Source of the DNA: AG2 sp036493735
GTDB taxonomy: Bacteria; Gemmatimonadota; Gemmatimonadetes; Gemmatimonadales; Gemmatimonadaceae
Direction: 5' to 3'
DNA length: 64,000 nucleotides
NCBI GenBank assembly: GCA_036493735.1
Contig: DASXPH010000141.1
Location: 62,001-126,000 of the forward strand
In this document: positions 29,666-38,649 of the stretch, piece after piece
Numbering within the stretch: the stretch's first letter is position 1
How the letters are laid out: each line of letters begins with the position of its first letter
Made by a program: the position numbers and the translations under genes
The notes under the pieces: generated by a model
What the model was told of the DNA's origin: nothing
What the model saw: the letters and a program-made list of their open reading frames with translations, nothing else
The model's database searches: none

Positions 29666-30223
29666 ATGCGACGGGCGAATTTAGGACGGTTGGCGGCGGT
29701 ACTGGTGATCGCGCTGGGCTTCGCGGGATCCTGTCGTGACCTGCCGACGGCTCCCACGAGCGAGCCCACGGCGCAGGCCCAGGGCGGCCCGAACTCGAAT
29801 CTGTTCGGCTGGTGGTCGACACCGAAGCTCCTGAGCTGCCCGGCGTCGCAGAGTCAGAGCACCTCCGCGCTCCTCGACATCCAGGGCGGGACGCTGTCCC
29901 TTGGCGGAACGTCGGTGTCCATTCCCCTGAATGCGTTGCTCGGCCCGACCACGGTCGAGCTGTCGATTCCCGCCGGCCAGTACATGGAAGTCGACCTCAC
30001 CGTGAACGGCGGACAGCATATCACCTTCCTGCAGCCGGTCGTCGTGACGATCGATTACTCGCGCTGCAATCGCCTGCAAACGCTGCTCTCGCCGCTGAGC
30101 GTCTGGAACATCGATCCGGACACAAAGGACCTGCTGCAGAACATGGGCGGGATCGACAACAAGTTGTTGCAGACGATCACGTTCGCCACGCCGCATTTCT
30201 CGGGGTTCGCCATCGCGTATTGA
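29666..30223 (+). CDS. Lipoprotein with ZU5-like C-terminal segment
   Basis: 185 aa. Lipoprotein signal with lipobox-like FAGSC (Cys about residue 23). The mature part is beta-rich, with SIPLNALLGPTTVELSIPAG and the C-terminal TPHFSGFAIAY, a pattern seen at the end of ZU5-like domains in secreted proteins of Gemmatimonadota-like bacteria. Strong ribosome site GGAGGCGAGG before ATG 29666. Exported to the periplasm or outer membrane; function unknown. Followed by a hairpin terminator shared with the convergent permease gene. Confidence 0.7.
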   Translation: MRRANLGRLAAVLVIALGFAGSCRDLPTAPTSEPTAQAQGGPNSNLFGWWSTPKLLSCPASQSQSTSALLDIQGGTLSLGGTSVSIPLNALLGPTTVELSIPAGQYMEVDLTVNGGQHITFLQPVVVTIDYSRCNRLQTLLSPLSVWNIDPDTKDLLQNMGGIDNKLLQTITFATPHFSGFAIAY

Positions 30224-30265
30224 GTGATTGGCGGCTAGTGGCTGGTGGTGGGTGAAATTCGGATG

Positions 30266-30292
30266 GCGGCGAGCGAAGCTCGCCGCTTTCCT
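30266..30292. terminator. Rho-independent terminator between convergent genes
   Basis: 9-bp perfect stem (GCGGCGAGC at 30266-30274, GCTCGCCGC at 30278-30286), 3-nt loop, then TTTCCTTATTT. Flanked on both sides by imperfect complementary GT-rich and CA-rich tracts (about 30228-30256 and 30296-30335) that extend the palindrome, so it could stop transcription in both directions between 30223 and 30331. Confidence 0.7.
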
Positions 30293-30330
30293 TATTTACC
30301 ACCCACCAATCACCAACCACCAACCACCAC

Positions 30331-32829
30331 TCAATCGCTCCGAAGAGTCGCACTGGGGTCGGCACGGGACGCACGGGCGGCCGGCGCCGCGCTCGCCACG
30401 AGGGCAACGAGGCCGAGCGTCACGCCGACGGCCGCGAGAATGATTGGATCCCGCGCCGATTCCTCAAATAGGAGCGGCTGCACCCAGCGCGCGACAAGGA
30501 GCACCACGGCAATGCCGAGCGTGACGCCGATGCCGGCGAAGGAGAACGCCTGCGCCGCAACGAGGCCGACGATGTGCGTTGTACGCGCGCCAAGCGCGAT
30601 GCGGACCGCGAGCTCGTGCATGCGCTGCGCCACGTCGTAGCTGATCACGCCATACAAACCGATAGCGGCTACGATGAGCGCGAGCGCGCCGAAGGCGACG
30701 AACATTGTCGCTCCGAGCTGCCAGGAGCGCCGCTGGGCATCGACGAGGTCCTCCAGGGTGGAGACTGTCACATAAGCCGGCGCGGGCATCACCGCCTGAA
30801 GCGTGCGGCGCACGCGCTCCGCCTCCGCGAGTGGATTATCGCTGGACATGCGCAGCAGGAGCCGACGTCCGGGCATCACGAGGCTCGGCTGCTCGTCCGG
30901 CATGTAGTAGAGCAAACGCTCATTGTCGCTGATGCTCCGCTGCACGGCATCTTCGGCGACGCCGATGACCGTCATACACGGCGTTGTCGCGTCCTGGAGA
31001 TGGAAGCACTGACCGATCGGATCCTTATTGGGCCAGAGCCGACGCGCCATCGACTGACTCACGACAGCGACGCGCGACGCATCGCCGCGATCCTGCGCGG
31101 TGTAGCCGCGGCCGCGGAGAAGGCGCGTGTCCACCGTCTTGAAGTAGTCGGGGCTCGTCGCCTGATAGTTGAAGCGGGCGGCGCGTTGCGCGGAGTCGGT
31201 GCCCGGCACGAACAGCGGCCACGTACTCGTGCCAAAGGGCAGGCCATTGATGCGCGCCGCGTGCTCGACACCCGGGATGCGCTCAGCGGCTTCGAGTATC
31301 CGCGCGCGGAGCGCGGTCTGCGCCGCGCTGTCGAGCCGCAGCCCGCGATAATTGGGCGTGACGATGAGCACTGGCGTGGGATCCCACCCCAGGTGCTGCG
31401 CGCGGACGTTGCTGAGACTGCGTACGAACAGTCCGGCGCCGACGAGAAGCACGACCGAGAGCGCGCTCTGCATGACGAGCAGCGCCGAGCGCATGCGCGA
31501 GCGGCGGTACGCCCCCTCGCGCATGCCGGCCCGGAGCGATGCGGAGAGGTCGCCGCGAAGTGCGAAAAGCGTCGGTCCGACAGAGGTAACGAGGCCGGCA
31601 CCTAACGCAAAGGCGGCGGCGATTGCGAGGGAGTGCCAGTCGGTCACGGCGTCGAGCGACTCGCCGTCGCGCACGAAGAGACTCTGCAGTGCGAACGTCA
31701 CCAGTTGCGCCACGACGAGGCCGATAAGGCATCCGAGGAGCGCGAGCAGCGCGTGCTCGACGAGGAATTGGCGAACGAGACGTTGCCGGCTCACGCCTAA
31801 CGCCAGCCTCACGGCAATCTCACGCCGACGGCGGAGCACACGGGCCACCATGAGATTCGTGACGTTCGCGCAGGCAATGATCAGCACGATCACAGCGACA
31901 CCACTCACCCAGAGAAGCGTGCTCGACTCGAGGCCCGCGGCTGGTCCGCCGGCGGCACGCAACGCCCCAGCGATGGCACGTGGATGCGCGACACTGTCCG
32001 GCTGGAGCCATGCGTCCTGCAAGCGCTGAGCGTTCCGGCTCTGGACGAACGCCTGCGTCAAGGCCGCCGACGCAGCCGCCGCGCCGACACCAGCTTTGCG
32101 CCTAACGAACATGCTGATCCAGTCCCAGTGGTAGCCCCACGCGAACTTCGCGGCATCACCCTGGTTGAGCGCGAATGCCATCGCTGTCACCGGGAGAAAC
32201 ACCGCCGGCGCTTCCCCCGCGGCGACGCCGATAAAGCCCTTCGGAGCGACACCGATGATCGTCGTGAGCAGCGGACCCACCTGCAGCGTCTGGCCGATCA
32301 CGTTCCGTCCGCCAAGCTCCGATTGCCAGTAGCCGTATCCGAGGAGGGCGACGTTCGCCCCGCGTGGCACCGCGTCTTCGGTCGCGTCGAAGAATCTGCC
32401 TAACGTGGGGCGCGCGTTGAAGAGGTCGAAGAACGATGCACTCACCCCTTCCACGGCGAGCTCGCGCCCATTCTCGCTCGGGCCGACCGCGAGCCGCCAA
32501 TCGACGACAGCCGCCGCCTGATCGAAGGAGCTCGTCCATCGGCGGAGGTCGGCGTAGCGCGTGTACGGGTACAGCGTCTCCGTGATGACACCTCCGCCGC
32601 CCCTGAACTGCAGGTAAACGCGCTGCACCCGGCCAGGATCACGCAGGTAGGGAAAGGGCCTGAACATCAGCCGGTCGATGGCGCTGAACATCGCCGTGTT
32701 CGCGCCGATCCCGAGACCGAGGGTGATCATCACGGTCGCGGTGAAGGCAACCGAGCGGCGAAGGCTCCGGGCCGTGTAACGAAGATCCTGGAGAAGGTGG
32801 TCCACGACTACGGGGAGCTGGCGCGGCAT
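30331..32829 (-). CDS. ADOP-family MacB-like ABC transporter permease
   Basis: 832 aa. Begins with LQDLRYTARSLRRSVAFTATV, the ADOP hallmark, then one TM, a large periplasmic MacB_PCD domain (about 60-290), three TMs forming an FtsX domain (about 305-440), a second periplasmic domain, and a final FtsX domain (about 710-825). No ATPase domain; the ATP-binding partner must be elsewhere. Four CCTAACG motifs fall inside it. By family it is expected to take part in efflux or envelope mechanotransmission. Monocistronic. Confidence 0.88.
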   Translation of the reverse strand: MPRQLPVVVDHLLQDLRYTARSLRRSVAFTATVMITLGLGIGANTAMFSAIDRLMFRPFPYLRDPGRVQRVYLQFRGGGGVITETLYPYTRYADLRRWTSSFDQAAAVVDWRLAVGPSENGRELAVEGVSASFFDLFNARPTLGRFFDATEDAVPRGANVALLGYGYWQSELGGRNVIGQTLQVGPLLTTIIGVAPKGFIGVAAGEAPAVFLPVTAMAFALNQGDAAKFAWGYHWDWISMFVRRKAGVGAAAASAALTQAFVQSRNAQRLQDAWLQPDSVAHPRAIAGALRAAGGPAAGLESSTLLWVSGVAVIVLIIACANVTNLMVARVLRRRREIAVRLALGVSRQRLVRQFLVEHALLALLGCLIGLVVAQLVTFALQSLFVRDGESLDAVTDWHSLAIAAAFALGAGLVTSVGPTLFALRGDLSASLRAGMREGAYRRSRMRSALLVMQSALSVVLLVGAGLFVRSLSNVRAQHLGWDPTPVLIVTPNYRGLRLDSAAQTALRARILEAAERIPGVEHAARINGLPFGTSTWPLFVPGTDSAQRAARFNYQATSPDYFKTVDTRLLRGRGYTAQDRGDASRVAVVSQSMARRLWPNKDPIGQCFHLQDATTPCMTVIGVAEDAVQRSISDNERLLYYMPDEQPSLVMPGRRLLLRMSSDNPLAEAERVRRTLQAVMPAPAYVTVSTLEDLVDAQRRSWQLGATMFVAFGALALIVAAIGLYGVISYDVAQRMHELAVRIALGARTTHIVGLVAAQAFSFAGIGVTLGIAVVLLVARWVQPLLFEESARDPIILAAVGVTLGLVALVASAAPAARASRADPSATLRSD

Positions 32830-32904
32830 AGATCGCTGGGTGAGGTCGGCAGTGAGACAGCTGTGGCTTCTGAAAGGTTGTTAACCCCTTGTTCCCTCTC
32901 CAGT

Positions 32905-32932
32905 TGTCATCCGGGCAAAGCGACGGATTTGC
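32905..32932 (+). repeat. Copy of dispersed TGTCATCC...GGATTTGC repeat
   Basis: TGTCATCCGGG, then CAAAGCGACGGATTTGC, a diverged copy of the short interspersed sequence also seen at 40771-40799 and 42222-42291. Lies upstream of the permease gene in the 217-bp gap before 33047. Similar sequences are scattered in intergenic DNA of several phyla. Function unknown. Confidence 0.45.
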
Positions 32933-33046
32933 TCCGCTGCCGTCGTGCTGCCGCAAGGGACCTGTCGTGCCGTTCGGCTCAGGTTGACACCCCGGTGAGC
33001 TACCGCGAGTAGTATTGGACATAACGTCCTTCCCCACAGGGCGGCC

Positions 33047-34084
33047 ATGTACTCGACCTGTCTTTTCTGCAATCAATCGTTAGGTACGAACACTACATTC
33101 GACTCCTTTCCCATCGGTCGGCGGCTGGCGTTCGATGCGGCGAAGGGGCGACTCTGGGTGGTGTGCCGCAAGTGCGAGCGCTGGAATCTGTCGCCTCTCG
33201 ACGAGCGCTGGGAGACCATCGAGCAGGCGGAGCGTTTGTACAGCGACACGCGTCGCCGCGTCGCGACGGCGGAGATCGGGCTGGCCAAGCTCGCCGACGC
33301 GACGGAGCTCGTGCGGATTGGAGCGCCGCTCCGGCCGGAGTTCGCGGCGTGGCGCTACGGTGACCAATTCGGGCGACGACGAACGCGCCAACTACTGATT
33401 GCCGGCGGTGGCATCGCCGCGCTGGCGGGGCTCGCCGTCGGCGGAGTCGCGATCGGCGTCTCCGTGGCGAGCTTCGGCTGGATGTTCGGCAATTTCGGTC
33501 GTCTGGCAATCCAGGGGAACGAGAACAAGGTCGTCGTGACGGTGCGCACCGAGTCAGGTGAACGCTTGCTCGTTAGGCGACGGCACCTCGCCGAGAGCAC
33601 CCTCTCGCGCGGGAGCGACGGGTCGCTCGCGATCGATCTCCGATATAAGAATGGTCAATCGCGCTTCGAGGGACCCGAGGCGTTACGCGTCGCCTCCCTC
33701 GTGATCCCGGCGGTGAATCGCTTCGGCGGCTCGAAGTCCACCGTCGCGGCAGCGGTGAACGAGATCGAGCAGGTCGGCGGGCCGGAGCGCTACGTCGAAC
33801 AGATCGCGAAGCGCGCCGAGTCGGCGACGGTCGTACGCGGCCGCCGTCACCGCTTCGGGCGGAAAGGGCGGGTCGGCAAGACGGGCCTATACGGTCTGAG
33901 TTATCTCGACAAGCTCGGCCTCGAGATGGCGCTGCACGAGGAGGCGGAACGACGAGCGATGGAGGGCGAGCTCGCGCTGCTGGAGGCGGCGTGGCGCGAC
34001 GCGGAGGAGATCGCGGGGATCGCGGACAACCTCTTGCTGCCCGATACCGTTCAGTCGTCGCTGGACAGGATGCGTCGCGGTTAG
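33047..34084 (+). CDS. Hypothetical membrane protein with zinc-ribbon N-terminus
   Basis: 345 aa. The N-terminal knuckle CLFCNQSLG plus a second CRKCERWNL about 40 residues later would bind one zinc. One or two membrane segments follow near residues 117-147 (LLIAGGGIAALAGLAVGG), then an Arg/Glu-rich, mostly helical C-terminal region. No known family recognised. Possibly a membrane-linked sensor or assembly factor. Single gene; the next gene starts 105 nt downstream. Confidence 0.72.
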   Translation: MYSTCLFCNQSLGTNTTFDSFPIGRRLAFDAAKGRLWVVCRKCERWNLSPLDERWETIEQAERLYSDTRRRVATAEIGLAKLADATELVRIGAPLRPEFAAWRYGDQFGRRRTRQLLIAGGGIAALAGLAVGGVAIGVSVASFGWMFGNFGRLAIQGNENKVVVTVRTESGERLLVRRRHLAESTLSRGSDGSLAIDLRYKNGQSRFEGPEALRVASLVIPAVNRFGGSKSTVAAAVNEIEQVGGPERYVEQIAKRAESATVVRGRRHRFGRKGRVGKTGLYGLSYLDKLGLEMALHEEAERRAMEGELALLEAAWRDAEEIAGIADNLLLPDTVQSSLDRMRRG

Positions 34085-34188
34085 GAATCATCCCCCAGTC
34101 ATTCCGAGTCATCCCTGTCATTCCGGCTGGGTGGTAAAGGGGAGCTATCTTTCTGGAACACGATCACGTTCCGGTCTGAAGAATCCCA

Positions 34189-35448
34189 ATGCTCATACCG
34201 CCCGGGGAAGGAGTCGTCGATCGATTCCTGCGCTACGTTCGGATCGATACGCAGTCGAAGGAAGGGGAGTCGGCGACGCCGAGCACGGAGAAGCAATGGG
34301 CGCTCTCGCGAATGCTCGTGGAGGAGCTGCGCGAGCTCGGCGCGCGTGACGTCCGAGTGAGCGAGTACTGCATGGTGTACGCCACCCTGCCGAGCAATCT
34401 GCCTAACGATTCGACGGCGAAGGTGCCGGTGATCGGCTTTCTCGCCCACGTCGACACGTCGCCGGCGCTGACGGGAGCGAACGTCAAGCCCGTCATCCAC
34501 CGGAATTACCAGGGCGGCGATATCGCACTGCCCGGGGACGCGAACGCGCTGATCAGCGTCGCGCGGAATCCGCTCCTCGGGACGTTGATCGGCGACGACA
34601 TCATCACGACCGATGGGACGACGCTGCTTGGCTCGGATGACAAGGCGGGGGTCGCGGCGATCATGGCGCTCGTGGATCTGCTGGCCAAGAACCCGCAAGT
34701 CCCACATGCCACGATCAAGATCGGGTTCACCGCGGACGAGGAGATTGGGGTCGGCATCGACAAGTTCGACGTCGGCGCGTTCGGGGCGAAGTTCGCGTAC
34801 ACCGTGGATGGCGGCGAGCTGGGCGAGATCAGCGACGAGACATGGAGCGCCCGCCTGGCGACGATCACTTTTCAGGGACGCAACACGCACCCGGGTACGG
34901 CGAAGGGAGTCATGGTCAATTCAATCCAGGCACTCGCCCACTATGTGACGCTGCTGCCTAACGATATGCTTCCGGAGACGACTTCGGATCGCGTGGGCTT
35001 CGTGCATCCGTACGCGGGTACGGTGGACGTCGAGGAGTCGAGACTCCAGGTGTTACTCCGCGATTTCGACCTCGGTGGGCTCGAGGCGAAGGAGTCGCTT
35101 CTCCGCCAGTTGGCCGTCGAGACCGAAGCGCACGTGCCGGGCATGCGCGTGCACGTGGACGTGAAGGAGCAGTACAAGAACATGAAAGAGGTGCTCAAGC
35201 GGTACCCGGAGCTCACCGAGAACGCGATGGAAGCCGCGCGGCGCGCCGGTGTCGAAGCATTCCTGCGCCCAGTGCGTGGGGGCACGGATGGGTCGAAGTT
35301 GACGTTCCGAGGGCTGCCCTGCCCGAACATCTTCACCGGCGGCCATAACTTCCATGGCCGATTGGAGTTCAACTCGCGCCGCGGCCTCGAGAAGACGACG
35401 GAGACATTGCTGGAGCTCGTGAAGATCTTCGTCGAACGTGCGCAATAA
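34189..35448 (+). CDS. pepT: Peptidase T, tripeptide aminopeptidase
   Basis: 419-aa M20B di-zinc peptidase that removes N-terminal residues from tripeptides in the cytoplasm. Metal and catalytic residues seen: AHVDTSP (His, Asp), LGSDDKAGVAA (bridging Asp), FTADEEIGVG (catalytic Glu and Glu ligand), VDGGELGE (Asp) and GGHNFHG (His). The lid domain between them is intact. Length matches E. coli PepT (about 408). The end overlaps the open frame of the GH130-like gene, but that gene's likelier start lies 41 nt downstream. Confidence 0.92.
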   Translation: MLIPPGEGVVDRFLRYVRIDTQSKEGESATPSTEKQWALSRMLVEELRELGARDVRVSEYCMVYATLPSNLPNDSTAKVPVIGFLAHVDTSPALTGANVKPVIHRNYQGGDIALPGDANALISVARNPLLGTLIGDDIITTDGTTLLGSDDKAGVAAIMALVDLLAKNPQVPHATIKIGFTADEEIGVGIDKFDVGAFGAKFAYTVDGGELGEISDETWSARLATITFQGRNTHPGTAKGVMVNSIQALAHYVTLLPNDMLPETTSDRVGFVHPYAGTVDVEESRLQVLLRDFDLGGLEAKESLLRQLAVETEAHVPGMRVHVDVKEQYKNMKEVLKRYPELTENAMEAARRAGVEAFLRPVRGGTDGSKLTFRGLPCPNIFTGGHNFHGRLEFNSRRGLEKTTETLLELVKIFVERAQ

Positions 35449-35488
35449 CGCGGATCGCGGTCACAACCGACCAGTCCCGAGAGCTGGA

Positions 35489-36583
35489 GTGATTGATTTG
35501 GCGTGTTGGAGCGTGGGTGTCTTACTCTTTCTCGTGATGGGGAGTCCGGTCGACGCCCAGACGAACCCTTGGATGATCGGGCCCTTCGCGAAGCCGGCCG
35601 GCGTGAATCCGATCATCTCCCCCAGCGCCAGCTCGACGGTCCGTTCGCGGATGAGCGACAGCATCGTTAGGTGGGAACAGTTCGCGACCTTCAATCCGGC
35701 CGCCGTGGTGCGGGACGGCAAGGTCTATGTCCTCTATCGGGCGGAGGACGCGACGGGCGACACGATCATCGGCGGTCATACCTCGCGCATCGGGTTGGCC
35801 GAGAGTACGGACGGGTTGCACTTCACTCGCAGGCCAACGCCGGTGCTGTTCGCGGATCGCGATGCGCAGCAGAGCAACGAATGGCCGGGCGGGGTCGAGG
35901 ATCCGCGGATCGTCGAGCGTGAGGATGGTCAGTATGTGCTCACCTACACACAGTGGAATCGTAAGGTGCCGCGGCTGGCGGTTGCGACGTCGCGCGATCT
36001 CATGCACTGGACGAAGCATGGGCCGGCGTTCCCGTTGAAATATCAGGCGAGCGAGACCAAGTCAGGCGCCATCCTGTGCAGATTCGTCGGCGAGCGATGT
36101 GTGGCGACGAAGGTGAATGGCAAGTACTGGATGTACTACAACGTCCCGCGCGTCTTGGTGGCGACATCCGACGATCTCCTGTCCTGGATCCCGCTCGACG
36201 ACGACAATGGTCATCCGCTCGAGGTGTTGTCGCCGCGGCCGGGCTACTTCGACTCCTGGCTGGTCGAGGCCGGAGCGCCGGCCGTACTCACGGAGGGGGG
36301 CATCGTGCTGCTGTACAACGCTGGGAATAGCGAACGCCACGGGGACCCGGGTGTGCCGGCGCGGACGTACACCGCTGGCCAGGCGCTCTTCGACCCGCGC
36401 AATCCCGTTAGGCTCATCGCCCGCACCGACTCGCCGTTCCTGAGACCGAGCGAATCGTACGAGCGATCCGGGCAGTACAGGCAAGGAACGACGTTCGTCG
36501 AAGGGCTCGTCCGCTTCAACGGACGCTGGCTGCTGTATTATGGAACGGCGGATTCGCGGGTCGCCGTCGCGACGAGCCGTTAG
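35489..36583 (+). CDS. Secreted GH130-like glycosidase/phosphorylase
   Basis: 364 aa, five-bladed beta-propeller of glycoside hydrolase family 130. Motifs are FNPAAVVRDGKVYVLYRAED in blade 1, GVEDPRIV with the family's conserved Asp, and YVLTYTQWN. GTG 35489 with GAGAG upstream gives a clean signal peptide (ACWSVGVLLFLVMGSPVDAQ), so I prefer it over the GTG at 35438. Export suggests a beta-mannosidase-like hydrolase rather than a cytosolic phosphorylase (inference). Confidence 0.8.
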   Translation: MIDLACWSVGVLLFLVMGSPVDAQTNPWMIGPFAKPAGVNPIISPSASSTVRSRMSDSIVRWEQFATFNPAAVVRDGKVYVLYRAEDATGDTIIGGHTSRIGLAESTDGLHFTRRPTPVLFADRDAQQSNEWPGGVEDPRIVEREDGQYVLTYTQWNRKVPRLAVATSRDLMHWTKHGPAFPLKYQASETKSGAILCRFVGERCVATKVNGKYWMYYNVPRVLVATSDDLLSWIPLDDDNGHPLEVLSPRPGYFDSWLVEAGAPAVLTEGGIVLLYNAGNSERHGDPGVPARTYTAGQALFDPRNPVRLIARTDSPFLRPSESYERSGQYRQGTTFVEGLVRFNGRWLLYYGTADSRVAVATSR

Positions 36584-36607
36584 CGACGGCGCAAAGCCTC
36601 TTTAGCG

Positions 36608-37138
36608 ATGACCACCCACAACGCCATGCGCACAGACGAACTCACGACAACCTTGACGACGCTCTTTCGCGAGCTGGTAGAAGGAGTGCCGCGCGATCCG
36701 TCGTTCATGCTCAATACGGGTGACGTCGGGCTCCTCGGCTCGCTGGACAAGCTATCGGCGGGGGAGGCGTCGGCGACGCATGGCCGAGGCTCGTCGATCG
36801 CCGCGCACGTCGAGCATCTCCGCTACGGATTCGAGCTGATGAATCGGTGGGTCGCCGGTGAGACCAATCCGTGGAAGAGTGCCGACTGGACGGCGGCATG
36901 GAAGAAGCCGACCGTCAGCGACGAGGAGTGGCGGCGACTCCGCAGTGAGTTGCGTCGCGAGACGAGCGCCTGGCTGGCGACGCTCGGCACGCCGCGCGAA
37001 GTGGACGCGACGCGTCTCACGTACCTGCTCTCCACGATCCCACATCTGGCGTATCACCTGGGCGCCATTCGCCAGATGGCGCCGGCGACGTACGGGCCGT
37101 CGGCCGACGTGGAGCTGGCGTTGCGGACGAGTCGTTAG
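36608..37138 (+). CDS. DinB-like four-helix protein
   Basis: 176-aa DinB/YfiT superfamily protein. Putative metal-binding His residues lie in SIAAHVEHLRYG and IPHLAYHLGAIRQ, the positions usual for these four-helix metal-dependent proteins. Function in the family includes thiol or bacillithiol transfer and stress responses; unknown here. Its TAG stop is inside a CGTTAGG motif shared with the convergent small gene's TAA. Confidence 0.78.
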   Translation: MTTHNAMRTDELTTTLTTLFRELVEGVPRDPSFMLNTGDVGLLGSLDKLSAGEASATHGRGSSIAAHVEHLRYGFELMNRWVAGETNPWKSADWTAAWKKPTVSDEEWRRLRSELRRETSAWLATLGTPREVDATRLTYLLSTIPHLAYHLGAIRQMAPATYGPSADVELALRTSR

Positions 37139-37500
37139 GTGACCGTCGATCGCCGATCCTGACGACTCGCCGGCAGCAGCGACGCGAGCTTCTCGCCGAC
37201 GGCTTCGGCGAGGCCGCGCAGTCGGCGACCGCTGGCGGTGTCCGGACAGGATTCGGCGAGCATGCGAATCACGGCGACGTCGCGCACCACCAGCTTGCGG
37301 ATATCGGCGGTCGGCATCGCTTCGTTGGCCAGCGCGATCAACGCCCAGAGGTCATCCGGCCCACTGATGGAGACCAGGCCATCGTCCGGATCGCGCACGA
37401 CGACGTGCAGTTCGTCGTCCACGACCCCGAGTGAGAGAGAGCCGGCGCGACCCGCCTTCCACTGTTGTGGCGTCAGCGCCGGCGGAATCTGCTCCGTCAT
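37135..37500 (-). CDS. Hypothetical protein
   Basis: 121 aa, unrecognised. The N-half looks like small beta strands (GSLSLGVVDDELHVVVRD), the C-half helical and basic. No signal peptide or membrane segment. Convergent 4-nt overlap with the DinB-like gene. An inverted repeat 37583-37600 about 83 nt upstream of its start could regulate it. Confidence 0.6.
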   Translation of the reverse strand: MTEQIPPALTPQQWKAGRAGSLSLGVVDDELHVVVRDPDDGLVSISGPDDLWALIALANEAMPTADIRKLVVRDVAVIRMLAESCPDTASGRRLRGLAEAVGEKLASLLPASRQDRRSTVT

Positions 37501-37582
37501 GCCGTTTCCTTCACGGGTTCACCGCGGTCACCCATTCCCGAAACAGATGGCAACTTAGCGACGCTAGCTTACACGGCGATTA

Positions 37583-37600
37583 CAATTGTACCGACAATTG
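37583..37600. promoter_or_regulatory. Operator-like inverted repeat
   Basis: CAATTGT (37583-37589), 4-nt spacer, ACAATTG (37594-37600): a perfect 7-4-7 inverted repeat in an AT-rich island unlike the GC-rich surroundings. It resembles a dimeric transcription-factor site in the promoter of the minus-strand gene starting at 37500. Confidence 0.4.
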
Positions 37601-37743
37601 AGACCAAGAAACGCGAAGGGTCGCGGAGTGCGCGGACAGTCGCGGCGCCGTCGCTTTCATGGTCTTGCGATGCGTGCGCGGAGAAGCAGGTTCAAGGAGC
37701 AGGTGCGTCGTCGGTCCGCTTTTTACCGCGAAGGGAGACTACC

Positions 37744-37845
37744 ATGCCGAATTACGACAGGGGCCCGATTCGGAATCACCCCGTCGTCGCGCGCTCCCGT
37801 CAGCCTGCAAGGCGAGTATCTGCACCAGCGGGTGCGGCATCATGA
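37744..37845 (+). CDS. Possible 33-aa small protein
   Basis: ATG preceded by GAAGGGAG at ideal spacing; encodes MPNYDRGPIRNHPVVARSR and a short Arg/Ala tail. Basic, no membrane segment. The N-terminal NYDRG pattern recalls Gly/Tyr/Asp/Arg-rich small proteins, so this may be a genuine microprotein or the head of a frameshifted longer one. Kept only because of the ribosome site. Confidence 0.3.
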   Translation: MPNYDRGPIRNHPVVARSRQPARRVSAPAGAAS

Positions 37846-37869
37846 TCGGTATAGCGGCGTGACAGTCTG

Positions 37870-38649
37870 ATGGTGGGTGATCCGACCGGAGCCGCGAAGC
37901 CGGCGCTCACGGCGCGCATCCGTCGCTTTCTCGCCGCGCGCTTCGATCGGAAATCGCAGCTCGGCATCGGACTGACCGCGAGCGTCATTGTGTGCGCGCT
38001 CGCGATCTGGGCGCTGAGCGGCCTGCTCGACGCGATCCTAGACAATGACTACCTCGTCAGGTGGGACGCGACCGTCAACAACTGGTTCCACGAGCACGCG
38101 ACCGCGGGTGGCCTGCGGTTCTTCGACGCGCTCACCCAGCTGGGATCGTACGGAGTCGTCGTCGTCGTCGTGATCGTGGCGATTCTGCTCTGGCGTGCCC
38201 ACGCCCGGCTGCTGTTCTGGCTGTGGCTTGGCGCCAATGCCGGGGGTTCCGTGGTTGAGTATGTGCTCAAGACATCGGTGCACCGCTCCCGGCCTCAATA
38301 CGCGGCGATGTACCTGCACGGCCACTCGTACAGCTTCCCCAGCGGGCACACGATGGCCTCGACGATCTGTTATCTGCTGCTCGCCTTTCTGATATCTTCG
38401 TATCCCGTGTCACGGCCGAAGACGCGACGCATCACGTGGATCGTCGCTTCCGGCCTCGTCGCCAGCATCGCCTTCAGCCGGCTCTACCTCGGCGTCCACT
38501 ACCCGAGCGACGTGCTCGGTGGCTTCGCGGCTGGCCTGGGCTGGCTGGCCATGTGCGCGGCAACGCGGCGTGTGCTCGTGGTACGCGAAGGTCTGCTGGA
38601 CGGTGGTTGGCGCGCCGCCGCCGAGCGGTTGCCCGGGCCGAACGCCTAA
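37870..38649 (+). CDS. PAP2-family phosphatase
   Basis: 259-aa membrane phosphatase with the three PAP2 motifs: KTSVHRSRP (KxxxxxxRP), FPSGHTM (PSGH) and SRLYLGVHYPSDVLGG (SRxxxxxHxxxD). Six hydrophobic segments place the active site at the outer face of the inner membrane. It would dephosphorylate a lipid phosphate such as undecaprenyl pyrophosphate or phosphatidic acid. TAA stop inside CCTAACG, overlapping the convergent PQQ dehydrogenase stop. Confidence 0.9.
   Translation: MVGDPTGAAKPALTARIRRFLAARFDRKSQLGIGLTASVIVCALAIWALSGLLDAILDNDYLVRWDATVNNWFHEHATAGGLRFFDALTQLGSYGVVVVVVIVAILLWRAHARLLFWLWLGANAGGSVVEYVLKTSVHRSRPQYAAMYLHGHSYSFPSGHTMASTICYLLLAFLISSYPVSRPKTRRITWIVASGLVASIAFSRLYLGVHYPSDVLGGFAAGLGWLAMCAATRRVLVVREGLLDGGWRAAAERLPGPNA

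Larger units (their letters stand above)
37501..37869. other. Intergenic region with possible tiny gene
   Basis: 369 bp between the 121-aa gene (minus) and the PAP2 gene (plus). Holds the CAATTGT/ACAATTG inverted repeat and one small open frame with a good ribosome site at 37744. Nothing else recognisable; longer frames overlapping it are Arg-rich and look non-coding. Confidence 0.5.

Noticed and set aside
34090..34135. Repeated CATTCCG/TCATCCC words after the 33047 gene
   Set aside because: Too short and irregular to assign to the dispersed repeat family with confidence.
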